DNA of 64,000 nucleotides from contig FWCC01000123.1 of the NCBI GenBank assembly GCA_900169235.1, forward strand, positions 124,001-188,000. Reading direction: 5' to 3'. The notes beneath the pieces were generated by a model, which had not been told where the DNA came from, did not search any database, and worked only from the letters and a program-made list of their open reading frames with translations. Source of the DNA: Zarea fungicola (Eukaryota > Ascomycota > Sordariomycetes > Hypocreales > Cordycipitaceae). Made by a program: the position numbers and the translations under genes. Shown one piece after another: positions 23,601 through 33,868 of this stretch (position 1 is the first letter of the stretch; each line of letters opens with the position of its first letter).

Positions 23601-26600
23601 GCTGACGCCGCCTGCGAATCCTTGCATAGCAGCCCCCAGAATCGTCTTTTCCTGACACTAAATCGGCGACAGTCAAAATACAGTGGCACGAATTACATGC
23701 CCGTGTTTCACTGTGTGGGACGGTGGCCACTTGCCACTGTAACTATAATAAAAAAAAGGAAAGGAAAGGTGACCTTGGTGGCGCACAGTCGCAGGCGCAT
23801 GATGGGTGTTTCTTTTTTGCTTCGGGGAGGAAGACCACCCATGCACAGCTGGCGCCAAACCGGGTTCACCGTCCTGTGGGCACCGAGCGAACGAGGCGCA
23901 GCACTTGCATCATGTATGACAACGAAGAGGTTCAGGCAGCGAAAGAGCGAAAGAAGGAAAACGACGTGGGGGTTTTGCTGAGCAGCAGCAGCCAATCGCT
24001 GCTAATTTCTACGCGCTGTGCAAGAGACATGCTCATGACTGGTAAATACGACCACCATTATGAATTAACTTGCCACCCCAGACGGCGTGATTGTCGCGAT
24101 GGAGCCATGTTGGCCAAAATGGGTTGGCTGTCAATGTTGGATGTTGCGTCGTCACGGCGCATGGAGATGTCGCTGTGGCGGTGATGAACGTTATTAACCA
24201 CTACTGGGTACGAAGTGGTGGGCGCTCGCTCATATAGCCTGTTTTTCTGGTTAACTAGTAGCACCCACACCATTTGGGCCAAGTTTTTCGTTCCAACTAA
24301 CTACTAGCTGCCGACTTCCGAGCCTGCTTTGTCACTGCACCGGCCGGTCAATGGTGAAGCGTTAAATCTTCTCGTCCGGATCTCAGACACTTGTCCCCGC
24401 CAGCACATAAAACAGGACCAAAACAGAATACAGTCCAGTTTCAAGTCAGAGTGCTTTCGTAGTGAATCATCATTTCAATAAATGTAGGAAACGTTTCTGG
24501 GCATTGTCGCTGGGAGCGACTAAGGGCGCAATTTACGGCTTCAGGCACCCCGACAGCATGATTGATGAATGATTGGGAAGTCAATTTGCCCGCTGTATCG
24601 CAGATCCTATACCCCCACAATTACATTCACAAATCGTGAATACATGCTAGAACTGGTTGAAGTAACGTTTTCCCGCTGACCGATTCAAGTACGCCCGAAA
24701 GCGGTTTCCGGAGTGTACAAGGGTGAGCCAGTGAGCTTCGGATCCAATAGTTGATGCCGGCGGCAGTTGACCCGCTGCTAAACCTTTGTCGTGGCGCTCT
24801 TGTACTGCTTGTACTCTCAAGACAACTGGTGGTTACTTTCAGCGCCAGGGCGAGAGCAAAGAACAAACCCAACCAAATTCTCTTGGCGGTGGACTACTTC
24901 CCCATGTCTCCAGCTGACAGTCCTCTGCTGTGGATAAATGCTGACCAGTAGAGAATTTGCCGAGACGATATGTTCAGGCTCCTCTATCACCGTCATTCGT
25001 GAATAGGCTGATTGGTAGGCTCGGGTTTTTTTTTTGCTAGCTAAAGGCGCCCCAAATACGCGCCGATGAGATTGGAACCAAAAAAAAGTAGGGTCTGGAA
25101 TCATGGTGACTACTGCTGGTATGTATTTGCAGAGTGTCCATTCGGTTCACAGATGCTCCCCTGTGTTGTTTATGCTGGGGAAACGGGCGAGCATGATGAA
25201 AGCTGCACGGGGGTTTGTGGCTTGAACAGACGGTCGTGTGGGGAATGCAGTGGAACATGAATCGGTTGCGTTTGATTCCAATTGCAAAAGATTGACAAGC
25301 TGGTTGGCTGGGACAATTTCTTTGCTTTTTCCTTTCGATTTCCAATGCTCTTGAGTGGTAATGGAGCGGTTGTCTGGGGACCAGATGAGCCCAGTGAACG
25401 TCATGGCCTGAGGCGCTGACTGCCAAGAGGGTACGTACCAGTACATGGCGAGGGGAAAATTGACATTTTTAGCCAGAAATAAAACGTAACAAAGGTACGT
25501 ACAAGAAAGCACCGAGAAACTTGCAACGATCTGGGCTTGTGGCCAATGAAGAAGTGACAGGGGCTGTCCATCTGGATAGTGTTGCTCACAATGCCGATCT
25601 CTTTGCAGTTCCATGTTCTTTCTGGCAAACCTTGAGTAGCGTTGCGGCTTTTTGCCTCCACAAATACCTGCCGGAACCCGCCTTGTTTGCCCATTTCAAA
25701 GGCATTGCAGCTCAATCACCAGTTGTGGCAAGGAAGCTTGGCTTCTTTGTTTCTTGGATTCTAGCAGGCGTGATTTAAGGCGTGGCAATCCCCTTGCTTC
25801 CCTGTCCACCGTCCCCAGTGCAGCCGGAGCTGGGACCCAACGCCAAGATGGCACCTTTCCACCTGTCGTCGGCCTAGTTTCATGCAAATGCAATCATTTA
25901 GTGTGGGCAAGCGCCCCAATAATTAATTAGTGGCACCACTTGGCCGGCCACGATCCAGAGACAATGACGTTCCCCGAGCCTGCCCAAGCTGTCTGTGCCT
26001 GCCAGCATTCGCTGTGCATGTCACGACGTATTTGAGGACGAGGTCCCGCCTCAGAACAGCTGCTGCAGTTGAAACTTGTTTCTTTCAAACACATGATATA
26101 GCTAGTTGATCAGTTGCTTCGTTTTCTTCCGCCGAATCATTCCAGCAGTTTCAAAAAGACGACGACATCCACCGAGTAATTTCGCCGCAGCCTAGACCTC
26201 GACTCAGCCTGCGTCGTCATCTCGCTTCACCTTGCCCCCTAATAACAGAAAGCTATCACTACTGGGTACACACGGTGCCTGCATGGAACATTCCCCCAAC
26301 AATTTGCAACCACCAAGCTAGGCCAACTAATAATCCAGAGCCACTTTTTTTCCTTTGCCTTGTTCTCCCCCAGCCCGGCAACTTACATCCGAAAATAACG
26401 ACGTTCCAACGCCGTCTTATTAGAGGGAAATTCGCCGGCTCGTCTCCATTACAGTACCTCTTCCCCCAGGGCCAGTTCAACAAGCACAGCCCACCTTCAT
26501 CATCTTGCGTGTCCCTTTTCTCGAGCCTTCTCTAGTTCTTGAAGAAGTGGCCAAGATCATCTACCGTTCTACAGCCACGTCATTTCTCAATTTACTTTTA

Positions 26601-26838
26601 AGCCATTCTACAGCCCTACCCGCCCCGGAGGCCAAGGACATCACTACACGTTTTCGGTACCTCATACATACCGGTCCATGACAACTTGACTCTGTCCGCT
26701 TGGCACGACTACGAAATCAAGGACGTAGAAATCACAGGAGAAGAACAAAACCACCAAGCCAATTTCACATTGGAAATACCGCACTCGGAAAAGAAACACG
26801 TCGAAATTACACATTCTTATTGCGTCAACATCGTCACA
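20627..26838. other. Gene desert of about 6.2 kb
   Basis: From the DUR3 start to the next supported gene I find only short, mutually overlapping open frames. Much of 20.7-23.3 kb is AT-rich; 23.5-26.3 kb is more balanced but shows no domain, splice-consistent chain or signal peptide I trust. Frames near 22.55-23.15, 23.7-24.2 and 25.0-25.8 kb were examined and not accepted. The part just upstream of 26839 probably holds the promoter and leader of that gene. Confidence 0.5.
20883..20897 (+). promoter_or_regulatory. Tandem GATA (AreA/NIT2-type) motifs upstream of DUR3
   Basis: TGATAAG (20883-20889) and AGATAAA (20891-20897) lie one base apart, about 260 bp upstream of the DUR3 ATG. HGATAR pairs are the known binding pattern of fungal nitrogen regulators. 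The role is inferred. Confidence 0.4.
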
Positions 26839-27513
26839 ATGTCAAGAGCAAGCTCCACCCGCGCACCTCGCGACACGGGATTCCCTGAGCCCTTCAGTAC
26901 AGGTAAGCTGACACCCAAAGAACCCTCAAAAGAAATACGACGAAGAAAGTACATTTCAATGCCCAAAGCAACAAGGGGCAGGAAAGAAGAAGGCAAAAAA
27001 AAAAAACAAAAAAAACAAACAGAAAACTAAACAAGATGCCCGTCTATAGAACGCAATACTACCCTCCCTCATCCCGATGCCGACCTCTCCGCCAATGCCT
27101 GCATCACCCAAGATGATGTCTACGCGGATCTTGCCTTACGACGCACCGGCGGCGGCAGCCTTTCCTTTTTGCACCGCTCCAAGAAACACAGTAAAAAGGC
27201 CGTCAGCCACGGCATTGTCGCCCCCAATCTAGCCGCTGCAACACCAAGCCTGACCTCACTGGCTCCATCCACGACGGCGAGCACGACAAACTACATGGCT
27301 CAGAAACAAGAAAGCATCAGCCAGCGGCCGCACAACATGTCCCAGCCGTCCATTGTTGAGACGCCGCCGAGCCCGACCATTTCCAAGTATGCTCGAGACA
27401 GCTTCGCGACAAGCCGAAGAGGAGACGACGATGAGACACCCCCGACTTCGCCCGATGACGCTTCGATGAAGTCGTCTCGCAAGCTGTTTGGGCGATTCCG
27501 TCGACACCACTAG
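26839..27513 (+). CDS. Small basic protein of unknown function
   Basis: Exons 26839-26902 and 27050-27513 give 175 residues; the 147-nt intron contains an A-rich run and ends CTATAG. The start ACAATGTC is a good fungal context. The first exon encodes a Ser/Arg-rich leader (MSRASSTRAPRDTGFPEPF). The second carries an acidic patch followed by GGGSLSFLHRSKKHSKK, a Ser/Thr/Pro-rich middle with TPPSPTIS and TPPTSPDD (likely phosphosites), and a basic end KLFGRFRRHH. There is no signal peptide or membrane helix. I do not recognise the family. Codon use and the coherent splice suggest a real gene, probably conserved among related fungi, but that is inference. Confidence 0.6.
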
Positions 27514-27940
27514 AGGAAAAACGCACGCAAGCAACCTGATCCATTTTGCGGAACATGGCAATTTTGATTTTTGTAAAAATTGCGACCAGCCTTTACGACG
27601 TACATGCCTTTTTCCTTGAGTCTGTTTTCCCTCGCGCATTGAACCTTTACCGCTCTTTTTAATTCGGCGCCGGAGTTGGATTCAAACTTTATTTCATTTC
27701 TCATACTTTTTTCTTCTTGTTCTTTTTATAATTGGTATGGGCGGCTCCACAGCGTACGCCGAGAGCATAGCGATGCGAATCTGGTTACGCATAAAAAGCT
27801 CTGTCAAGTGCTGGATGGTATGACGTAAACCAGCCTCTTTTCTTTATATTATCAAGAAAATAAACATGTCCACTTTGTCCAAAGCTGCTGTCCCCGTGTT
27901 CTCTCTTGTATCTCCTCCTCTCATGATGTGCCACCAAAAC

Positions 27941-28333
27941 TTAGCTTCCTCTGTACGTTGTAAACGTAAACGGACTCAACAGAAGCGGTACGTGATAATG
28001 CTGACCCTCGTCAACGCGAAACACGACGACGGCCTCGGGAAAAAAGGTCTTGCCCTCGCCAAAGTACGACTCGGTGTCAAATGTGAGACGCCATTGCGAC
28101 GGACCCTTGATACCCTTGATGGTGTCGGCAAAGGAGGATGCCTCGCCGGCAACGGGCCTCCAGAGCTTGATCCGCCCGTCGGCATCTGTGGTGGCCGTAT
28201 AGGCATGTACAGCTGTTGCGTTGGGCTGGCCCTTTGTCTCGGGCCCTTGGAGACGGACGGGGATGTTGGCGGCTGGACGACCGGCGGTGGTGTCGAGCAC
28301 GTGGCAGGTGATGAGATCCTTTTCTGCAGACAT
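27941..28333 (-). CDS. 5-hydroxyisourate hydrolase (transthyretin family)
   Basis: Second enzyme of urate breakdown, opening 5-hydroxyisourate to OHCU on the way to allantoin. A single exon encodes 130 residues. The N-terminal ITCHVLDTTAGRP holds the first active-site His, NIPVRL brings the Arg region, EGQHYHVPLLLSP has the second His, and the protein ends in YRGS, the tetrapeptide that separates these hydrolases from vertebrate transthyretin. The ATG at 28333 was chosen over in-frame upstream codons because it starts exactly at the domain. No obvious PTS1 is present. With DUR3 it fits purine and urea nitrogen use. A UaY-like site lies upstream. Confidence 0.95.
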   Translation of the reverse strand: MSAEKDLITCHVLDTTAGRPAANIPVRLQGPETKGQPNATAVHAYTATTDADGRIKLWRPVAGEASSFADTIKGIKGPSQWRLTFDTESYFGEGKTFFPEAVVVFRVDEGQHYHVPLLLSPFTFTTYRGS

Positions 28334-28518
28334 GGCGAGATGGAGGCTGACTTTTCTTCTTTTGTTTCTCTTTTCTATGGAGCAGAAGAAGGAAATTGGA
28401 GGTAAGAGGGTAATGGGATGTGAGAAAAGAAAAGAGATGAAGGTTGAATGAACAGGGCCTGGAATTGGTAGGCGGGCAGCGGCTTCACCCCGCCACCCCA
28501 CATCGTTAACCTTGCGGC

Positions 28519-28532
28519 TCGGCGGGTGCCGG
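28519..28532. promoter_or_regulatory. UaY-like purine-response element (7 of 8 positions)
   Basis: TCGG-N6-CCGG lies 186 bp upstream of the HIU hydrolase ATG. The Aspergillus nidulans purine activator UaY binds TCGG-N6-CCGA, so one base differs. The gene is a purine catabolism enzyme, which makes the match worth noting, though such a site could occur by chance in GC-rich DNA. Confidence 0.3.
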
Positions 28533-29256
28533 CCGGGTGACGCTACCCATCCCCGCCTACAGTTGCTCGCCATTTGGTTTCGATTTGTGACGAAAGGAGA
28601 AATGAGCCATTGGTGAATAGTTGATAACTGGTCGAGAAATCACCCAGCAAAGATTGACCAACAGAACAAGTAGCATCTGAATTCAGCCAGTAACCAAGCT
28701 ATCATGGCGGTATCATGGGCTGCCAGCGGCCTGGGCCTGTTTGTGGCGGCATTGCACCAACTGTTCTGACTGCCATTATTCAAGACACATCTGCTGTGTT
28801 TGGGACCTGAAGTGTCGCGTATTTGGATGACCAAGATTTCATGAGGAAGCATTTGCAGATGTAGCTCGTGTTCGAGGCCATTACAGGGCGCGTCCTCGTC
28901 CGTTTACTGCGGTCAGAATCCGTCATATCATTCTGTTACCCATAATAATTCGATGCAAACTCAACCACAAGACTTAAATAATTCTGATTCGATGCCACAA
29001 CCCAATCTGTTCCAAACGGCCAGCGGCGTCGGCAAGAAGGGATTGCAAGATCGCGGGCCTGACACACCGATGCGCTAGACCGCATTGAGGAGCGATGTCA
29101 CTGTTGTCCCTGAAAGCGCCGCCAAAGTGGAAATCCATTTCTGGCAAACCATTCGAGGCTGACGAGTTTTCGCCATATCAATACCGAATATGGCTTGTTT
29201 TCACTGCTTGCAAATTCCAAAAACAAGATCTTGAGAAAGCCGTGCGATCTCTATAT

Positions 29257-29264
29257 TATATAAA
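29257..29264 (+). promoter_or_regulatory. TATA box of the methyltransferase gene
   Basis: TATATAAA lies 173 bp upstream of the ATG at 29430. Confidence 0.45.
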
Positions 29265-29429
29265 GAGGCTCCCTTCTGTACGTCGCGAACATGCCTAACG
29301 CTGCTCTTGCCAGCCAGATACCAACGCTTTTCCACTACAAACGCCGCGGAAGAAGTAGCGGATTCATGCAAACGACAAAGAAATCTGCCCGTATATATAT
29401 CGCAGATTCTCAAACAATAAGCAGTAACA

Positions 29430-30473
29430 ATGAGTGAAACCACAGAAGAGGAAACATTTAAACAATACAGCGAAGAGCAAGTCAAGACGTACGCTCGCAA
29501 TCGCCCAGATTACAGTGACACCCTCTACAACACCGTCCTCCAACATCACGCATCTACTGGCGGCCGCGACGGGCTTCTGCTGGATGTGGGCTGCGGTCCG
29601 GGCAATGTCACACGCGCCCTGGCCGGCCACTTTCAGCGCGCCGTCGGTCTCGATGCTTCGCCGTCCATGGTCCGGCAGGCGCGGGCCATTACGCTCGCGC
29701 AAGGCACACGGACGAAATCGGCGGAACCTCTTTACTTTTTCGAATCCTCTGCCGAGTCGCTCGGCATGGACGACCCAGAACACCACAGCGTTGGTGTCGA
29801 CGACGACGACGACGAAGAAGATGATGATGTAATGGGAGCGGCGGCGGATATCAAGCCAGCCAGCGTAGATCTCATCACCGTCGCCAACGCCGCGCACTGG
29901 TTCGACATGCCGCGCTTCTGGCACACCGCCCGCACCGCCCTCCGTCCCAACGGCACCGTTGCGCTCTGGATCCCCGGCGAGGGCCGCGTGCACCCTTCCA
30001 CGCCGGGCGCCGAGGCACTGGACGCGCTCATCCAGCGCTTCACCGAGAGGGATGTGCTCCCGTACTATGCGCCGGGGAATTTTCTCTTCCGGAACCGGTA
30101 CCGTGACTTGCCGCTCCCGTGGACAATGGCTGCCCGCGTCGATGGGTTTGAGCAGGAGGCGTTTCAGCGCAGGGAATGGGGTGTTAGTAGTAGTAGTGAT
30201 GGTGCAGAAGCGGTGATGCACGAGGAGCCGTTCGTCGCGGGCGGTGATCGCATGGTGAGCATGGATCTGTTTGAGGCGAGTGTCGGCACCATGAGCCCCG
30301 TCACGCGGTGGCGCGCGGCGCACCCTGATATTGCCGGTACAGATGAGGACATTGTTAGAATACTGCGAAGGGATATGGAGAAGGTGTTACGACAACATGG
30401 CGCTGCACCGGGCGAAGAGAGGTTGCGGATGGTTATGGATGGGACGTTGTTGCTCGTGAAAAGGAGAGCTTGA
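29430..30473 (+). CDS. Class I SAM-dependent methyltransferase (Crg1/trans-aconitate methyltransferase-like)
   Basis: Predicted cytosolic small-molecule methyltransferase, a single exon of 347 residues. Motif I is LLLDVGCGPGNV (49-60), followed by the acidic end of the next strand (VGLDASPSM) and the later VDLITVANAAHWFD motif. This order and the AHWFD segment match the yeast Crg1/Tmt1 group. Odd feature: a run of Asp/Glu (VDDDDDEEDDDVMG, near residue 128) is inserted between the third and fourth strands. The C-terminal half forms a cap with no known signature. The substrate cannot be read. It diverges from HIU hydrolase, with no clear functional link. Confidence 0.85.
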   Translation: MSETTEEETFKQYSEEQVKTYARNRPDYSDTLYNTVLQHHASTGGRDGLLLDVGCGPGNVTRALAGHFQRAVGLDASPSMVRQARAITLAQGTRTKSAEPLYFFESSAESLGMDDPEHHSVGVDDDDDEEDDDVMGAAADIKPASVDLITVANAAHWFDMPRFWHTARTALRPNGTVALWIPGEGRVHPSTPGAEALDALIQRFTERDVLPYYAPGNFLFRNRYRDLPLPWTMAARVDGFEQEAFQRREWGVSSSSDGAEAVMHEEPFVAGGDRMVSMDLFEASVGTMSPVTRWRAAHPDIAGTDEDIVRILRRDMEKVLRQHGAAPGEERLRMVMDGTLLLVKRRA

Positions 30474-31588
30474 GGGCAGGCCGCGATGCCGACTGCCCTC
30501 GTCGCATGCTGGGGTTAGCTGGTAATTTTCTCCTTTGATGGATGTCGCACTTTCATCCGCGACGGCAGCAAATTCCGTCTCATTTTATCAGTTCCAGCAT
30601 TTCCATCTGATGTGCAGTAAGCCAGTACGGAGTGCCTATTAGTAGAGGTACCCTTTCGGTTCAAAATCACGAGAACACCATGAAGCTGTAAAGGGTGATG
30701 TACCATCATGATGAACCGAAGTGTGCCGACACAATGAGCCAGCAAGGCTTTCGAACCTGCGAACGCTCAGGAAATACCGGGCCAGATGAACGACTTGGAT
30801 AATGGTAGCATAGTTGCTAGCATATTTGCTAAGAGAATGCCAAGCGTTGATCTTGCAAGAAAATATTGAGTTAGGTGCGGTTTAACATGGGTTGGATTTG
30901 CGTACACTTATTATCAAGCTATGGTTGTCAAACTACTCGTAAGAAAAAGGCACCAGACAAAAGACCTAGGATAACTAACTGTAAGATTGCGCTAGCACCA
31001 ACACGAACTTAGGTGCTATGAATGGGCTGCAATGTACCTGGGTCTTGTGTACATGTGCGCATTTGGGGACAATAACCCGAACTATTGTCATAACAGGAGG
31101 CATTTGGCTAGTCATGGCAACTGGGAGGGGTCCGGGACCAAGTTTCGCGCCCATGGGTCGCCAACTTTCATCACCAGTCAGCCTCGTATCGCCACTGACA
31201 CTTACCCGTGGAGCCCAATTTAACTAAAACGGCCAGAAAGGTCAAGGCCGTCGCATCTTATTGGCCAGTTTGTCGTATTACACCACTTCAGGAAAAGTCC
31301 CGGGCTATCTTTTAAATTAAGCATATGGACTACCACAGAGCTAATGGTTCCTTGGCCTTGCTTTCTTTGAAAAATCTCACTCTTTATTAATTCCAAGTCT
31401 ATACAGCTCGACTATACGAAGAATAATTTATTATGAAAAAACCCCGTTCCAGTTTCAACCATTGGAATCTTCTATAGGGCAAGTCTATACTAATATCCAC
31501 AGACAGAGTTTATAGACAAGAAATGTAAATACACCACCACTGTGACATGCTCTTACTCTTGTCAGAAAAGGGACCCGCGGCGTGCTAT
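30474..31588. other. Intergenic, no gene seen
   Basis: About 1.1 kb, AT-rich with many stops. Contains the 3' regions of the methyltransferase and the GPI protein. No RNA gene recognised. Confidence 0.5.
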
Positions 31589-32335
31589 TTATAGAAGGGC
31601 TAGAGCAGCAAGAGCAGCAACGCCAAATGGAGCCATGGCTGCGGCACCGTTACTGACAGGTGGGAGGGTGCCGGTAGGCTTGCCGGGGCCAGTAGTGACG
31701 CCAGTGCCACCAGGAGCACCAGTGCCAGTGGGCTTGCTGGGAGCGCAGGTGGCGGGCTTGTCAGTCGAAGGAATCCAGTTGTAGCCAAGACACTCCGAGA
31801 TGTGGGCGGCACAGTAGGAGTTGTTGGCGTTGGGGGCGGTCTTGCACTTCACCCACTCATCGTAGCACTTGGCGGCGCAGGCATCCTGAGACGGTGTGGC
31901 GGGGAGACCGATAGTGGTCGAGGAAGGCTTGCTCGGAGCGCAGGTGGTGGGCAGCTTGTCAGGCATAGGAATCCAGTTGTAGCCAAGGCACTCCGAGATG
32001 TGGGCGGCGCAGTAGGAGTTGTTGGCATTGGGGGCGGTCTTGCACTTCACCCACTCATCGTAGCACTTGGCGGCACAGGCATCCTGAGACGGTGTGGCGG
32101 GGAGACCAATAGTGGTCGAGGAAAGCGGTGGCCAAGCGGGATCAGCAAAGGTGATGGTGGTGGTGGTGGAATCCGTGGGCGTAGCGGGAAGAACGTAGGT
32201 GATGGTGGTGAGCCCGTCCGTTGGCGTGGCGGGAAGAACATAGGTGGTGGTGGTAAGCCCATCTGCGCGGGCAGCTTTGTTGGGCAAAGCAGCGGCGAGG
32301 CCAACAAGGGCAGCGGTGGTAACGAACGACTTCAT
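31589..32335 (-). CDS. GPI-anchored cysteine-rich cell wall protein with duplicated module
   Basis: A single exon of 248 residues. The signal peptide MKSFVTTAALVGLAAA is followed by two Thr-rich copies of YVLPATPTD, then two cysteine-rich modules of about 66 residues, a Gly/Pro/Thr-rich linker and a hydrophobic C-terminus (FGVAALAALALL) preceded by Asn-Gly-Ala-Ala, typical of a GPI attachment signal. Each module has six Cys in the pattern CxxxC, C, C, C, C (DACAAKCYDEW, VKCKTA, SYCAAH, SECLGYNW, TCAPSKP) and one Asn-Asn-Ser glycosylation site. The module resembles repeats in fungal surface proteins, but I cannot name the family. Function is probably structural or adhesive (inference). Confidence 0.8.
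   Translation of the reverse strand: MKSFVTTAALVGLAAALPNKAARADGLTTTTYVLPATPTDGLTTITYVLPATPTDSTTTTITFADPAWPPLSSTTIGLPATPSQDACAAKCYDEWVKCKTAPNANNSYCAAHISECLGYNWIPMPDKLPTTCAPSKPSSTTIGLPATPSQDACAAKCYDEWVKCKTAPNANNSYCAAHISECLGYNWIPSTDKPATCAPSKPTGTGAPGGTGVTTGPGKPTGTLPPVSNGAAAMAPFGVAALAALALL
31770..31925 (-). repeat. Intragenic duplicated module, copy near the 3' end
   Basis: This 156-bp block aligns without gaps to 31968-32123 with 5 differences, all third-position silent changes; the 52 encoded residues are identical. Period is 198 bp. Confidence 0.9.
31968..32123 (-). repeat. Intragenic duplicated module, copy near the 5' end
   Basis: Partner of 31770-31925, 151 of 156 bases identical and the same protein sequence. 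Confidence 0.9.
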
Positions 32336-33433
32336 GGTGGAATTAGTTTTAAGTTGTGCTTGAAAGAACCAAAAATTGACAACGCGTCTTGTAAACGAAT
32401 GTGGACAATGAAGTGGGCTGGCTGGAGGACAAGAAGAATCACTGACGCTTATGGCGATGGTGCTGCTTTATATAGTGAAGTGACTTCTATATACTCAAAG
32501 CCTTCGGACCAATAGCTTCATTCCAAGGGCCTGGGGATACGGCCCGAGCTGCGGAGCCAGAGCAGGACGTCGGCGATTACATAATGCCATGTCCGATGCA
32601 TAGCAAACTAGGGAATACGGGTTTGCTTGTGTGGGTATGCCCAATGGTAAGGCAAGTCGGCGCTTAGCATGCCCCTTGGTGTTAGAATACGAGAATCTTT
32701 CTTTCTTCGTCTGGTGGTGTGGGTAACTCTAACCCGTAATGGGCTTCTTGTTGCCGAATGGACAAGGACCATGTGCCACGAGTCTGAAGCTCCAAAGTAC
32801 GAGGAAGTAAAGCCCCACCAATTACTATACTAATTTATGATACGGATTTAGTAACACAGCTAAACTACATAATACCGTTTAAGTTTGAGTGTGGCTTGAA
32901 AAGTATCGAAGAGCACTGTCATTTTTAATCTGACCTGTGCATGCTAATTGTCAGGACCAGTGTGCTAGGTAACCACTGGGCCACAGAGACCTCAAAAAGA
33001 TCAAGTAATGTCCAGCCGTGACGGGACATCCCTAGCATTCAATATATACCTTCTAGGTCCGTGACACGAATCACATTCTTTTGCTGTGGCACAGATTCTC
33101 TCGTGTGCAAAGTATCCCAGCGTAATATCATGCGCGACAACTGGATCATGTGCCTCAATAGAAGATTCAATTATGGAGGGCTAATATACAGTGCATATGC
33201 AACGTAACATACAAAATAGTAGAAGCACAATCGTCAATGACCCTGATGAGCATTATTTCGCACATCTTTGGATGAAAGGTGGATGAACTAGCACATCAAG
33301 GAAAAACAAGGACCCTGGAAAAGTAATGTATTGCGCGCAATCTACATCCATCCATTGTCCTATGTATCTCCGTTACAATTGCCTACTCCTGCAAGCTAGC
33401 TACAGTTAAACAATGACTGTCATCGGAGACAAA
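32336..33433. other. Intergenic, mainly promoter of the GPI protein
   Basis: A TATA box lies at its start (listed separately). The rest is AT-rich with no supported gene up to the small secreted protein stop. Confidence 0.5.
32467..32474 (-). promoter_or_regulatory. TATA box of the GPI-anchored protein gene
   Basis: TATATAAA on the minus strand, about 132 bp upstream of the ATG at 32335. Confidence 0.5.
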
Positions 33434-33868
33434 TTAACAGTTGGCACAGCTATAGGTAATAGGTTGTCCTGCGTTTGGAAAGCCGGGCGGCGCAGGGCCA
33501 ACTCTGGTCTCCCCCTGTTGACGGAACACATATATGTTAGCTGTAGCTCAGCTACGTTAGTAATTTGACTCACATTGTTGGTGCATGGCTCCCCATTGAC
33601 ACAGTTTCTTTTAGCAGAATCAGGGCACTATCGAGATATTAGTCAGAGTGTCGTATTTGGCCTCCGCTGTATACTTACACAGACGAGCGCATCCTGGTCT
33701 TTAAATGCGCAATATCCTTGTTCCTGTTGGTGTAATTATCAGTATTTGACGTCTACCTGACGTAGTTTCCCATACAATACAATAACCAGCCTGAGCATTA
33801 TGGTTTGCTAGCACTTGGCTAGTGAACAATGCTGCGACAAGCGCGATAATGGAAGATTTTGTGAGCAT
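33434..33868 (-). CDS. Small secreted cysteine-rich protein, four exons
   Basis: Exons 33868-33776, 33723-33679, 33627-33574 and 33514-33434 give 90 residues; all three introns (51-59 nt) are phase 0 with consensus ends (GTATGG/CAACAG, GTAAGT/GATAG, GTGAGT/CAACAG). The signal peptide is MLTKSSIIALVAALFTSQVLA. The mature part has eight Cys (30, 36, 46, 47, 55, 61, 87, 90), with YCIEQGYC, LVCCPDS, NCVNGEPC and a terminal SCANC, enough for four disulfides. Size, secretion and Cys content are effector- or toxin-like in the broad sense, but I recognise no named family and infer no activity. No single exon is longer than 31 codons, so simple open-frame scans miss it. Confidence 0.7.

Larger units (their letters stand above)
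28334..29429. other. Divergent spacer, HIU hydrolase / methyltransferase
   Basis: About 1.1 kb between two outward-facing genes. It contains the UaY-like element and the TATA box listed separately. No gene is supported. Confidence 0.5.

Noticed and set aside
545..26270. Motif CCACTACTGGGTA at about 545 and 24199, with a 12-base relative near 26258
   Set aside because: A shared 12- to 13-mer among sites in 64 kb is expected by chance, and flanks do not match.
30740..30775. T-loop-like GGTTCGAA on the minus strand, considered as a tRNA end
   Set aside because: The stem does not pair properly and no anticodon or acceptor arm could be built.
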